A stretch of 47,022 nucleotides of DNA from an uncultured Oscillospiraceae bacterium (GTDB lineage Bacteria; Bacillota; Clostridia; Oscillospirales; Oscillospiraceae). Below the pieces are notes generated by a model. That model worked only from the letters and a program-made list of their open reading frames with translations. It was not told the DNA's origin and did not search any database. Each line of letters begins with the position of its first letter. Position 1 is the stretch's first letter. The stretch is taken from positions 1-47,022 of the forward strand of contig CAKSWA010000013.1 in NCBI GenBank assembly GCA_934511165.1, in the 5' to 3' direction. Made by a program: the position numbers and the translations under genes. This document shows, piece by piece, positions 31,103 through 39,174 of this stretch.

Positions 31103-32869
31103 ATGGCTGTGGGTATTTCCAACATTTTAATGCTGCTCGGCGGCGTGGCGCTCTTCCTCTTCGGCATGGGGCTGATGGGCGACAGTCTGAAGCTTGTCGC
31201 CGGTCAGCGGCTCGAACTCATTCTCTACCGCCTTTCCAACACGCCGCTCAAGGGCGTGCTGCTCGGCACCGCCGTCACCGCCGTGATCCAGTCCTCGTCG
31301 GCCACGTCCGCGATGGTCGTCGGCTTTGTGAACTCCGGCATGATGAAGCTCTCACAGGCCATCGGCATCGTGCTCGGCGCAAACATCGGCACCTCCGTCA
31401 CCGGCTGGATCCTCTGCCTTTCGTATATCAGCAGCAGCGACGCGCTCTCGCTTCTGAGCTCCTCTACGATCACGGCCATCGCCGCCATTACCGGCATACT
31501 GCTGCGGATGCTTGGGAAAACATCGCAGAAGCGGCACACCGGCGACATTCTGCTCGGCTTTGCCGTTTTGATGTACGGCATGAACGCGATGAGCGGCGCG
31601 GTGTCTCCGCTGCGCGAAAGCGAGGGCTTTCTCCGGCTGATGACAATGTTTGAAAACCCGATCCTCGGCATTCTCATCGGCACGCTCATCACCGCCGTGC
31701 TGCAGTCAAACTCCGCCTCCGTCGGTATTTTGCAGGCGCTCTCCGTGACCGGAACGATCTCGTTTGCGACGGCGTTCCCGATGATCATGGGCATGGGTAT
31801 CGGCGCAGCGGTGCCGGTGCTCGTTTCCGCCATCGGCGCAAACCGCGACGGGCGGCGCACCGCGCTCATCTATCTTTTCACCGGCATTTTCGGCACCGTC
31901 ATTTTTTCCGTCCTCTTCTATGGCGTCAACGCCTTTTATCCGTTTCCGTTCATGGAAACCGCGCTCGGTCCGGTCGGCATCGCGATGGTGAACTCGCTCT
32001 TCCGTATCGGTTCGATCCTGATTCTCTTCCCCTTCCTGCGCCAGCTCGAAGCGCTCACCGGAAAGCTCATCCCCGAGAAGGCCTCGGAAAAGCATAACGA
32101 GCTCACCGCGGGCATTGAGCGGCTCGAAGAGCGCTTCCTCGTCCACCCGGCGCTCGCCATTGAGCAGTGCCGCCTGACGATCAACGCCATGGCGATGCGC
32201 GCACAGGATAACCTCGTCGCCGCGCTCGAGCTCATGAAGCATTTCTCTCAAAAGGGCTTTCAGCAGGTCGCAGATATTGAGGATGCCGTCGACCAGTATG
32301 AGGATCATCTCGGCACCTATCTCGTCAAATTCACCGGTCGCGAGCTTTCCCAGGCGCAGAACGAGGAGGTCTCCAAGTTTCTGCACACCATCGGCGATTT
32401 TGAGCGCATCAGCGACCACGCGATGAATCTCGCCGAGGTTGCGCGGGAAATTTACGAAAAGGACATCCGCTTCACCGACGCCGCCCAGCGCGAACTGGAC
32501 GTGCTCCGCTCTGCCGTGAGCGAGATCGTCTCGCTCGCCGTCGGCGCGTTCATCGGGAACGATCTCGAAATGGCGCTGCGCGTTGAGCCGCTGGAGGATA
32601 CGATCGATGCTCTCTGCGACGAGCTCAAGCTCCACCACATCATCCGCCTGCAGGACGGCTCCTGCACGCTCGCCGTGGGCTTCGTCTTCAACGACCTGCT
32701 CACGAACTACGAGCGCATCGCCGACCACTGCTCCAACATCGCCGTGGCGATGATCGAGCTGGAGTCCGACAGCTTCGATACCCACGAATATCTCAAGAGC
32801 CTCCGCGAGATGAAAACACAGAAATACATGCAGTACGCGGAAGAATACAGCAAAAAATTTGCGCTTTAA
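31103..32869 (+). CDS. Na/Pi cotransporter family protein with PhoU domain
   Basis: This 588-residue membrane transporter has two Na/Pi-cotransporter repeats in residues about 8-310, each with the family QSS/QSN motif: VIQSSSATSAMVVGFVNSG (near 60) and VLQSNSASVGILQALSVTG (near 205). A cytosolic PhoU-like helical domain follows (about 340-560). Such proteins import phosphate with sodium, or export it, and the PhoU part reports phosphate state. The start at 31103 has AAAGGAA upstream. Its promoter region is shared with phoBR and carries a candidate Pho box. A bidirectional terminator follows. Confidence 0.9.
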   Translation: MAVGISNILMLLGGVALFLFGMGLMGDSLKLVAGQRLELILYRLSNTPLKGVLLGTAVTAVIQSSSATSAMVVGFVNSGMMKLSQAIGIVLGANIGTSVTGWILCLSYISSSDALSLLSSSTITAIAAITGILLRMLGKTSQKRHTGDILLGFAVLMYGMNAMSGAVSPLRESEGFLRLMTMFENPILGILIGTLITAVLQSNSASVGILQALSVTGTISFATAFPMIMGMGIGAAVPVLVSAIGANRDGRRTALIYLFTGIFGTVIFSVLFYGVNAFYPFPFMETALGPVGIAMVNSLFRIGSILILFPFLRQLEALTGKLIPEKASEKHNELTAGIERLEERFLVHPALAIEQCRLTINAMAMRAQDNLVAALELMKHFSQKGFQQVADIEDAVDQYEDHLGTYLVKFTGRELSQAQNEEVSKFLHTIGDFERISDHAMNLAEVAREIYEKDIRFTDAAQRELDVLRSAVSEIVSLAVGAFIGNDLEMALRVEPLEDTIDALCDELKLHHIIRLQDGSCTLAVGFVFNDLLTNYERIADHCSNIAVAMIELESDSFDTHEYLKSLREMKTQKYMQYAEEYSKKFAL

Positions 32870-32892
32870 GGCGCGGCAACCCATAGGCAGCA

Positions 32893-32923
32893 AAAAGCTC
32901 ACGGATCGGATCCGTGAGCTTTT
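32893..32923. terminator. Bidirectional terminator between convergent genes
   Basis: A perfect 15-bp stem AAAAGCTCACGGATC / GATCCGTGAGCTTTT, with a single-base centre in the DNA (a small loop in RNA), lies between the Na/Pi transporter stop and the SagB-type gene stop. A and T tracts on either side allow function in both directions. Confidence 0.75.
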
Positions 32924-32938
32924 GGCATATTATAAAGT

Positions 32939-33778
32939 TCAGAGTCCTTCGTCCTCCACAAACTGGTAGAAGGCGTTTTCCTCTTTCAAATCCTCGTCGC
33001 GGATCGTGCCGACGGGCGCGGTGTAGATGATGTACTCCTCCTCGCCGTCAAGCCCGAAGAGATCGCAGCATTTTTCGTGCTGGAAAGCGCCGAGGCCGCA
33101 CGTTCCAAGTCCCAGCCCGGTGCAGGCAGTATAGAGCGCCTGTCCCACGTGGCCGGCATCGATGAGCGCGATGCGGTGGGCGTAGATGCCGTAGCGCCAC
33201 TCGGCGCGGTAGGGCACGACCGACCAGTAGAACACCGCATTGGCTTTGGCCGCCCATTTCTGGCCGCACAGCGTCTGGGTCACGGTCTCCGGAATGTCCT
33301 CGATCGGGTGCAGGAACTCGATCGCGTGGAGCATCGGCAGATAGTGGTACGCGCCGGGCTGCAAGCCATCCACATTGCGGACAATCAGATACGTTTCAAA
33401 CTCATGGCGCGCGCCGCCGCACGGCACGGTGCGGATGGTGGCATACGCCTTGCCGCGAACCTTTTTGACGCCCTGCGTCGCCCACAGGAGAAACGAGAGC
33501 TCGTCCAGCGTCATGGTTTCGTTTGTATAAATGCGGGCGCTCCGCCGGTCGCGGATGAGGCTGACGAGATCGTTTTTGAGCGAGAGAGAGGAGAAGTCCC
33601 TCGTGAGAGCGATGCGCTTGCTCTCGTCCGCCATGGGCGCTTTCACAAGCGGCGGCTGCGGCAGCTTCCGATCCTGATCGGACTCAAACGCTTCCTCGTA
33701 GGGATCCCGCTCCAGCGGGCTTTTGAGAAATTCCCGTCCCTTTTGAATGATCTCTTTCTGAATGGCTTCGTCAAGCAT
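32939..33778 (-). CDS. SagB/ThcOx-type nitroreductase-fold oxidoreductase
   Basis: This 279-residue FMN-dependent nitroreductase-fold protein shows LIRDRRSARIYTNETMTLDE (the flavin-binding R-R-S-x-R region), LSFLLWATQGVKK and, near the C-terminus, HVGQALYTACTGLGLGTCGL. These match the SagB-type dehydrogenases, some of which oxidise azolines in RiPP toxins. No cyclodehydratase or precursor peptide is nearby, so it is a stand-alone enzyme of unknown substrate. The start at 33778 has GGAGAAT upstream. It lies 24 bp after an Xaa-Pro aminopeptidase gene and is probably co-transcribed. Confidence 0.85.
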   Translation of the reverse strand: MLDEAIQKEIIQKGREFLKSPLERDPYEEAFESDQDRKLPQPPLVKAPMADESKRIALTRDFSSLSLKNDLVSLIRDRRSARIYTNETMTLDELSFLLWATQGVKKVRGKAYATIRTVPCGGARHEFETYLIVRNVDGLQPGAYHYLPMLHAIEFLHPIEDIPETVTQTLCGQKWAAKANAVFYWSVVPYRAEWRYGIYAHRIALIDAGHVGQALYTACTGLGLGTCGLGAFQHEKCCDLFGLDGEEEYIIYTAPVGTIRDEDLKEENAFYQFVEDEGL

Positions 33779-33802
33779 AGGTATTCTCCTTCCCAGAGCC
33801 AA

Positions 33803-35593
33803 TCAGATGGCGCGGGTAACGCCGCGCAGCCAGACGCGCTCGTCCTCGGTGAGGTGCGGCGCGACAGTCTCGTAAACGGCGGTGTGGTACTCGTTGAGCC
33901 AGCGGCGCTCGGTCGTGGTGAGAGCGTTAACGTCGATTGCGTCCAGTTCGATCGGCGCGCAGGTGAGATTCTGGAAGTACATGAACTGGCCGAACTCGTT
34001 CTTCACGCCCTTGCGGCAGAGAAGCTCGCTCTCGATGCGGATGCCGTAGGCGTCCTCGATGTAGAGTCCCGGCTCGTCGGTCGTGATCATGCCCTCTTCG
34101 AGAACGCTGCCCTCGCTGCGCTCCGGCGACTGCCGCCAGCGGAAGCCGTTCGGCCCCTCGTGGACGTTCAGAATGTGGCCGACGCCGTGACCGGTGCCGT
34201 GCTTATAGTCCAGATCAGCCTCCCACAGCGGCTCGCGGGCGAGAATATCCAGATTCAGCCCCGTGCAGCCGTGGAGGAAGCGGGCATTTGCCAGATGCAG
34301 GTGGGAGCGGAGGACGCGCGTGAAGTCGGCGCGCTCGGCGTTCGTGACAGGACCGAGGGCGATGGTGCGGGTGATGTCGGTCGTGCCTTCGAGATAGTGT
34401 CCGCCGGAATCTACGAGCAGCAGGCCGTGCGCTTCGAGCGGAATGTCCGTCTCCGGCGTGGGGGCGTAGTGGATGATGGCGGCATGCGCGCCGTAGGCGC
34501 AGATGGTGTCAAAGCTGAGATCGAGGAAGCCCTCCTGCTCGGCGCGGCGCGCGGCGAGATAGTCGGAGGCGGAAAGCTCGGTCATCGGCACCTTGCCGAT
34601 GTTCTTCTTGAGCCAGTAGATGAATTTCGTCACGGCGACGCCGTCCTTGATGTGGGCGTTGACCGTGTTCTTCTGCTCCGTTTCGTTTTTGACAGACTTC
34701 ATGAGCACGGAGGGGTTCGTCTCGTCCACGGTCTTAACGCCCTCGCGAAGCTCGGAGACAAGGCGGTAGTTGCAGACACCCTTGTCAAGCAGCACCGTCT
34801 CCCCGGTGGGGATGGCGGCGGCGTAGTCATAGAAGCTCTCGTAGGGGCGCGTCTCGATGTGGTTTTCGGCAAGATAGGCGCGGAGCTCCGGCGTGAGGAT
34901 CGCATCCTGCACGAACCAGAGGCACTTCTCCTCCGTGAGCGCGAGATAGGAGAGCACAACGGGGACATAGTCAATGTCGCCGCCGCGGACGTTCAGCAGC
35001 CACGCGATATCGTAGAGCGATGTGAGCAGATGGACGCCCGCGCCCTGCTTTTTCATTTCGGCGCGCACATCCGCGAGCTTGTCTGCGGTGGAGCGGCCGG
35101 AGTACTCCGCCGTGAGGATGCGCACCGGCGCGTGCGGCAGCTCGGGGCGGTCGTTCCAGATGATGCCGACGAGGTCTTCGCTGACGGCAAGCTTGCCGTT
35201 CTTTTCCTCCGCGAGCGCGAGGAACGCCGCGCCGAGGCGCGCGTTGATAACGCGCCCGTCAAAGCCGAGCGTTCCGCCCTCCGGCAGCGCCGAACGCAGA
35301 TATTCCATGATCGTCGGCACGCCCTCCTCGCCCATGCGGTAGAGCGTTACGCCGGTATTTTCCAGCTGGCGCTTCGCCTGAAGGAAGTAACGCGCGTCCG
35401 TCCAGAGACCGGCCTCGGTTTTCGTTATGATGGCCGTGCCGGCGCTGCCGGTGAAGCCGGTGATGTAAGAGCGCGCTTTGAAGTGCGCGCCGACGTATTC
35501 GGATTCGTGGAAGTCCGCCGTGGGGACGACGTAAACGTCAATTTGGCGCTGTTCCATTTCCCGGCGCAGCCGGGAGAGTCTTTCAGGGATCAT
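33803..35593 (-). CDS. pepP: Xaa-Pro aminopeptidase (M24B, aminopeptidase P)
   Basis: This 596-residue cytosolic metallopeptidase removes N-terminal residues preceding proline. It has two creatinase-like N-terminal domains (about 1-310) and a pita-bread catalytic domain. Metal ligands are visible in LLLVDSGGHYLEGTTDITRT (two Asp), HGTGHGVGHILNVHEGP (His), and the C-terminal TTDEPGLYIEDAYGIRIESE (two Glu). Length and the extra C-terminal domain match the long eukaryote-like aminopeptidase P seen in Firmicutes. RBS AGGAGG precedes 35593. Confidence 0.93.
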   Translation of the reverse strand: MIPERLSRLRREMEQRQIDVYVVPTADFHESEYVGAHFKARSYITGFTGSAGTAIITKTEAGLWTDARYFLQAKRQLENTGVTLYRMGEEGVPTIMEYLRSALPEGGTLGFDGRVINARLGAAFLALAEEKNGKLAVSEDLVGIIWNDRPELPHAPVRILTAEYSGRSTADKLADVRAEMKKQGAGVHLLTSLYDIAWLLNVRGGDIDYVPVVLSYLALTEEKCLWFVQDAILTPELRAYLAENHIETRPYESFYDYAAAIPTGETVLLDKGVCNYRLVSELREGVKTVDETNPSVLMKSVKNETEQKNTVNAHIKDGVAVTKFIYWLKKNIGKVPMTELSASDYLAARRAEQEGFLDLSFDTICAYGAHAAIIHYAPTPETDIPLEAHGLLLVDSGGHYLEGTTDITRTIALGPVTNAERADFTRVLRSHLHLANARFLHGCTGLNLDILAREPLWEADLDYKHGTGHGVGHILNVHEGPNGFRWRQSPERSEGSVLEEGMITTDEPGLYIEDAYGIRIESELLCRKGVKNEFGQFMYFQNLTCAPIELDAIDVNALTTTERRWLNEYHTAVYETVAPHLTEDERVWLRGVTRAI

Positions 35594-35614
35594 GGTTGTT
35601 CCTCCTTTATATTT

Positions 35615-36358
35615 TCAGACCCGCCGTTCGGCGGTGACGAAGATACGGTCTTTGCGCGAGCGGCCGCCGGTATCGGTGACCGTTCCTTTTCCCTTGCCGC
35701 GCACGGAAATGACATCGCCGTCGTGGATGGCGGCATCCGTGTACAGGCACGTTACATAATTGAGCGACACGCTGCCGAGACGGATGAGCTCCGCCGCGCT
35801 CGTGCGGGAGAGATGGAAAAGTCCAGCGGTCACGGCGTCGAGCCGGAGGCTCTGCACCGTGAAGCTCATGGTTTCGGTCTTCACTTCTTCCTCCGGCACA
35901 TCCGCAAGGGCGATTTCCTCACCGCGGACGGTATACCGCCCGGCACGGTCGAGCTCCGCGAGCGTTTTTACAACGCTCGGCAGGCAGAACACCCAGGCTT
36001 CCGCGCCCCGGACGCGGATGTCCCCCACCCACTCGCGGCGCACGCCGAGTGCGAGCAGCGCGCCGAGATAATCCCGGTGGCCCGGCTCGCCGAAGAAGCT
36101 CCGGAAATGCACCGCGGAAATATACTCCGCGGTGTCAAATTCCTCCGCGGTGAGATAAAACGGGAGAAAGAACGCGCACGTTCGCTCGCACTCCGTCCCG
36201 CCGCCGGAATAGAAAACGGCGGCAGAGCGCAGCGATGGGGCGTTTTGCAGTTCCATGCGCTCCGCCGGGGTGAGAAAGGCAGTTGCCGTCACCGACGAGG
36301 TGCGCTCACAGCGCGCGGCAAGATCCTCCGCGCGCCGGATAAGATCGTTCGTTTCCAT
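35615..36358 (-). CDS. YlmH-like S4-domain RNA-binding protein
   Basis: This 247-residue protein has a YlmH-type N-terminal region (FFGEPGHRDYLGALLALGVR, EWVGDIRVRGAEAWVFCLPS) and a C-terminal S4 RNA-binding domain (about 178-240, LRLDAVTAGLFHLSRTSAAE followed by VSLNY and GDVISVRGKGKG). YlmH relatives bind the ribosome and assist division-cluster expression or rescue of stalled large subunits. It is not in a dcw/ylm cluster here. The start codon has no Shine-Dalgarno; the predicted transcription start falls on it, so the mRNA may be leaderless. Confidence 0.85.
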   Translation of the reverse strand: METNDLIRRAEDLAARCERTSSVTATAFLTPAERMELQNAPSLRSAAVFYSGGGTECERTCAFFLPFYLTAEEFDTAEYISAVHFRSFFGEPGHRDYLGALLALGVRREWVGDIRVRGAEAWVFCLPSVVKTLAELDRAGRYTVRGEEIALADVPEEEVKTETMSFTVQSLRLDAVTAGLFHLSRTSAAELIRLGSVSLNYVTCLYTDAAIHDGDVISVRGKGKGTVTDTGGRSRKDRIFVTAERRV

Positions 36359-36365
36359 AGCTGCG

Positions 36366-36394
36366 ATTATATCACGCTAACCCTGTATTGACAA
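36366..36394 (-). promoter_or_regulatory. Promoter of the ylmH-like gene
   Basis: On the minus strand TTGTCA (36394-36389), 17 bp, then perfect TATAAT (36371-36366). Only 7 bp separate the -10 from the ATG at 36358, so transcription would begin at or next to the start codon. Confidence 0.7.
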
Positions 36395-36400
36395 TGCAAA

Positions 36401-36428
36401 AAGACCACAGAATATTTTCTGCGGTCTT
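36401..36428 (-). terminator. Terminator after mltG and repeat copy B
   Basis: A 12-position stem AAGACCACAGAA / TTCTGCGGTCTT with one mismatch runs into T5 on the minus strand. It lies beyond the hairpin repeat, so transcription of mltG probably continues through the repeat. Confidence 0.65.
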
Positions 36429-36436
36429 CTGCGTTC

Positions 36437-36614
36437 AAAAGGCCTCGCCAGAGTTTGCTCCCGCGGGAGCAAATAAAGTTAAACCATTTTCTCCGGCGAC
36501 ATGTGCGTCGGAGAAAATTCCTCTCGGCTCGCAAACGTGCGAGCGCAAGCGAGTGCGCTGCGGCGAGCCGCTATCCCCTCAAACAACCCCCTCAAAGGAG
36601 TGGGGTTTGTTTGA
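36437..36614 (-). repeat. Hairpin-cluster repeat, copy B (after mltG)
   Basis: This copy starts 4 bp after the mltG stop and has the same order as copy A in the gene's sense: SL1 (36614-36579, TCAAACAAACCCC...), conserved CGGCTCGC...GCGAGCCG (36570-36525), SL4 (ATTTTCTCCG/CGGAGAAAAT, 36518-36486), SL5 (TTTGCTCC-CGC-GGGAGCAAA, 36473-36454), and the tail CTCTGGCGAGGCCTTTT. No reading frame is conserved between copies. Confidence 0.85.
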
Positions 36615-36618
36615 AGCG

Positions 36619-38085
36619 TTAGCCGTAGTCCTGGGTCGCTACAAAGGCCTCATGCTCGGCGAGCGTGGCAAAGAAGCGCATGCTCTTTGTCTCCATATCG
36701 AGCGCAAAGTAGTAATACCCGGTCTGCTCGGGGTTGAGCGCGGCCTCGATGGACTTCATACCGGGGTTGCAGATCGGTCCGGGCGGCAGCCCCTGATAGA
36801 GATAGGTGTTGTACGGGCTGTCGGTGGCCTGAATGAGCTCGGTGGACATGGTGGTCTCGCCGGTCTCGCGGATGGCGTATACGACCGTGGAGTCGAGCTG
36901 GAGGGGCATACCGGCGTTTAGGCGGTTATAGATGACCGAGGCGATCGTCGCGCGCTCAGCGTCGTTCGCGGCCTCGCGCTCGATGAGCGAGGCGACGGTG
37001 ATCACCTGCCGGAACGTCAGATTCAGTGCCTGTGCCTTCTGCCACATCTCATCCGTGATGCGGTAGTGGAGGTTGGAGAGGAATTTGTTGATTGCGCTCG
37101 ACGCCTGCATCCCCTGATAGAAATAATACGTATCCGGGAAGAGGAAGCCTTCGAGCCGGTAGGGATCGCCCGTCCCCACGCCCTCAAGGAAGGCATACGA
37201 GAACTCAGCGTTCGCCGCGGCGGCATAGAGATCTTCCTTGCTGCACACGCCGTTTTCCTCCAGCTTGGCGAATACCTGATCCAGGTTGTAGCCCTCGGGG
37301 AACATGACGAGCGTCTGAAGCTGCGAATCCGCGCCGGTCTGCATTTTCTTCACAAGCGCGCGGTAATCGAGATTCGTCGTGAGCGCATATGTGCCGGGGC
37401 TGAGCTGCGCTTCGGCGTTTGAGAAACGCGAGTAGAGCTGGAAGAGCCACTTGTAGTTGATGAGGCCGTAGTCCTTCAATATGCCGGACACGGTGTTCAT
37501 GTCCGCCACGCGGATCGTTTTCGTGCCGGTGACGTTGCCGTCGTCGTCTTTTACGTCTACGGTCTTCTGCGTAAAGGCGCTCTCCGGCAGTGTGATTTCC
37601 ACGTTCTCGGCGCTTTTGTTGAGCGCGAGCACGTCCGAGGCCGCCATCCAGCCGAACACTGCCAGCAAAATGCTTGCACAGAGGATGAATGCGGCATACA
37701 TGATGCCGCCCATGCATCCGATGCGCCCATCGCGCCGCGAGCGGATGGGCATATACGCCCGCTCCGCCTCGCGCGGGTCAAGCTCGGCCTCGACCGGCTC
37801 CGGCGCGGCTTTCTTCTTTTTCGGTTCACTCTCCGGCTTTCTCTCCGGACGCGTTGTCCGCACGGAGCGCACCGGTTTCTTCTTTCCCGGCTTTGCGCTC
37901 CGGGCTGCCGGGGACTTGGGCGCTTTCGGCGTCTTCGGCGTTTCCGGTGCAGCAGTCTCTGGTGCTTCCGGCACAGCCGGGGCTTCGGCAGCCTTCTCCG
38001 GTTCTTCCGCCGGGGGCGGCTCAGGCGCGGCGTGGCGCCCGACAGGGGGGGTGGCCTCGGGCCGAATTTTTTCTTCGTCAGACAT
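36619..38085 (-). CDS. mltG: Endolytic murein transglycosylase MltG
   Basis: This 488-residue protein cleaves nascent glycan strands at the membrane and helps set their length. It has a long Pro/Glu/Lys/Ala-rich cytoplasmic region (about 1-110), one membrane helix (about 129-151), a LysM-like segment (SGILKDYGLINYKWLFQLYS) and the YceG catalytic domain. VITVASLIEREAANDAERA contains the catalytic Glu near residue 368; the ending PTDTPYNTYLYQGLPPGPI-type motif appears here as ATDSPYNTYLYQGLPPGPI. The start follows AAGGAGAGC. It is divergent from the cysteine-rich miniprotein gene. Confidence 0.93.
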   Translation of the reverse strand: MSDEEKIRPEATPPVGRHAAPEPPPAEEPEKAAEAPAVPEAPETAAPETPKTPKAPKSPAARSAKPGKKKPVRSVRTTRPERKPESEPKKKKAAPEPVEAELDPREAERAYMPIRSRRDGRIGCMGGIMYAAFILCASILLAVFGWMAASDVLALNKSAENVEITLPESAFTQKTVDVKDDDGNVTGTKTIRVADMNTVSGILKDYGLINYKWLFQLYSRFSNAEAQLSPGTYALTTNLDYRALVKKMQTGADSQLQTLVMFPEGYNLDQVFAKLEENGVCSKEDLYAAAANAEFSYAFLEGVGTGDPYRLEGFLFPDTYYFYQGMQASSAINKFLSNLHYRITDEMWQKAQALNLTFRQVITVASLIEREAANDAERATIASVIYNRLNAGMPLQLDSTVVYAIRETGETTMSTELIQATDSPYNTYLYQGLPPGPICNPGMKSIEAALNPEQTGYYYFALDMETKSMRFFATLAEHEAFVATQDYG

Positions 38086-38129
38086 AAATGCTCTCCTTGG
38101 AGTTGTAACCGCCCGCGGCGAGCGGGCAT

Positions 38130-38245
38130 AGAATACCGCAGGCGGGGCAAGAAGCCCCGGCGGAACTGCGAAACGATGTCACCGACCGGCCGGAGCGCCG
38201 TGCGCGGCCGGGGCGCAAATATGGCACGGGGAAAGGGTATTCTCC
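38130..38245 (+). ncRNA. Candidate structured leader of the Cys-rich miniprotein mRNA
   Basis: On the plus strand AGAATACC (38130-38137) is the exact complement of GGTATTCT (38236-38243), which lies between the Shine-Dalgarno and the ATG at 38246 and covers part of the SD. Enclosed are a hairpin GCAG...CTGC with inner GGGGC-AAGAA-GCCCC (38138-38169) and a hairpin CCGGCC/GGCCGG (38186-38211) whose loop CCGTGC (38198-38203) could pair with GCACGG (38224-38229). The region is GC-rich, so inner stems may be chance. No promoter is clear, and TAGAAT at 38129 could be a -10 instead. Confidence 0.35.
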
Positions 38246-38383
38246 ATGTTCTGTGGAAATAATAACGGCTGCCTCTGGATTATCATCATTCTCATCCTGC
38301 TCTGCGGGTGCGGGTGCGGCGGATGCGGCTGCAACAACGGCTGCGGCTGCGGAAACAACAACGGCTGCGGCTGCGGCTGCTAA
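38246..38383 (+). CDS. Cysteine/glycine/asparagine-rich 45-residue membrane miniprotein
   Basis: This small gene begins MFCGNNNGC, has a hydrophobic segment LWIIIILILL (10-19), and ends in a tail made only of Cys, Gly and Asn. There are 12 cysteines (3, 9, 20, 22, 24, 27, 29, 33, 35, 41, 43, 45), mostly as C-G-C. It resembles in composition small proteins often labelled 'chorion class high-cysteine HCB protein' in Clostridia. Function is unknown; metal binding or a spore-coat role are guesses. GGGAAAGGG lies 8 bp before the ATG. A hairpin/terminator related to the repeat family follows. Confidence 0.75.
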   Translation: MFCGNNNGCLWIIIILILLCGCGCGGCGCNNGCGCGNNNGCGCGC

Positions 38384-38394
38384 AACTTACGGAG

Positions 38395-38466
38395 GCTGCG
38401 GCTCGCCGCGACGCTCCCACTTTGCTCGCACATTTGCGAGGCTCTCCTGCGGGAGAGCCTTTTTTA
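38395..38466 (+). repeat. Reduced hairpin-repeat (copy D) ending in a terminator
   Basis: The segment GCGGCTCGCCGCGACGCTCC, then GCTCGCA-CAT-TTGCGAG (about 38424-38440), matches the SL2 block of copies A-C. It is followed directly by an SL5-like stem GGCTCTCC-TGC-GGGAGAGCC and TTTTTT, a good terminator. SL1 and SL4 are absent. It lies after the miniprotein stop, same orientation rule as the full copies. Confidence 0.7.
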
Positions 38467-39174
38467 TTTCCGCTCGCGCACCGCGAGAAGGAGGATCTTC
38501 GGCAGACGGATCATACGCTTTATACGCTTCGGCTCGCGCAGCAGCCGGTAGAGCCATTCCAGCCCCAGCTTCTGCCAGGCTTCCGGCGCACGGGGGACGT
38601 CCCCGGCAAATACATCAAGCAGGCCGCCGACGCCGATCATGACGGCATTCGTTCTCTGCCGGTTCTGCGCCATCCAGAGCTCCTGCCGCGGCGCGCCGAG
38701 ACCGAGGAGCAGCAAATCGGGCTGTTCTCTCTCAAGCGCGGCAAAAAGCGCCGTTTCATCGGAAATATACCCATTTTCCGTTCCGGCGATACGAAGGCCG
38801 GGATAGGCGCTCTGCAAAGCCTCCCCCGCCCTTTGGGCGACGCCGGGGCGTGCGCCGTAGAGAAACACGCTGCCGCCCCGCTCTGCGAGCCTATAGAGCA
38901 GCCGCGGCGTAAGATCCGAGCCTGCAACACGTTCGGGAAGAGGTGTTCCAAGAATGCGTGCGGCATAGAGATCGCCCACGCCGTCTGCAAGCACAAGGTC
39001 TGCGCCGTTCACCGCGGCGGCATACGCCGCGTCCTCCCGGCTGTGCAGCACGATCTCGGGGTTGGCCGTTACGATATACCCGCCTTTCCGGGCGCGCAGC
39101 AGCGCGTCCGCGCGCTCTTCAGCTTCGTTGAGCGTCAGCGCGTCGAACGCGACGCCGAGAATGTCGGTTTTCAT
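38464..39174 (-). CDS. WecG/TagA/CpsF-family glycosyltransferase
   Basis: This 236-residue GT26-family enzyme has the typical N-terminal half: YIVTANPEIVLHSREDAAYA and LVLADGVGDLYAARILGTPLPERVAGSDL. The second half carries VFLYGARPGVAQRA and LLLLGLGAPRQELWM. In Firmicutes TagA adds N-acetylmannosamine to the undecaprenyl-linked disaccharide for teichoic acid or related polymers; other members make other surface glycans. It overlaps the sirtuin gene by 4 bp, an unexplained pairing. No other wall-polymer gene is in the window. Confidence 0.9.
   Translation of the reverse strand: MKTDILGVAFDALTLNEAEERADALLRARKGGYIVTANPEIVLHSREDAAYAAAVNGADLVLADGVGDLYAARILGTPLPERVAGSDLTPRLLYRLAERGGSVFLYGARPGVAQRAGEALQSAYPGLRIAGTENGYISDETALFAALEREQPDLLLLGLGAPRQELWMAQNRQRTNAVMIGVGGLLDVFAGDVPRAPEAWQKLGLEWLYRLLREPKRIKRMIRLPKILLLAVRERK

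Noticed and set aside
33077..36391. Plus-strand open frame of 1104 codons
   Set aside because: It runs antisense through the SagB-type, Xaa-Pro aminopeptidase and ylmH-like genes. GC-rich codon bias leaves the opposite frame open; its peptide has no recognisable domain.
36388..36921. Plus-strand 177-codon open frame over repeat B and the end of mltG
   Set aside because: The first part is the hairpin repeat, and the rest is antisense to mltG. The other repeat copies do not keep the frame.
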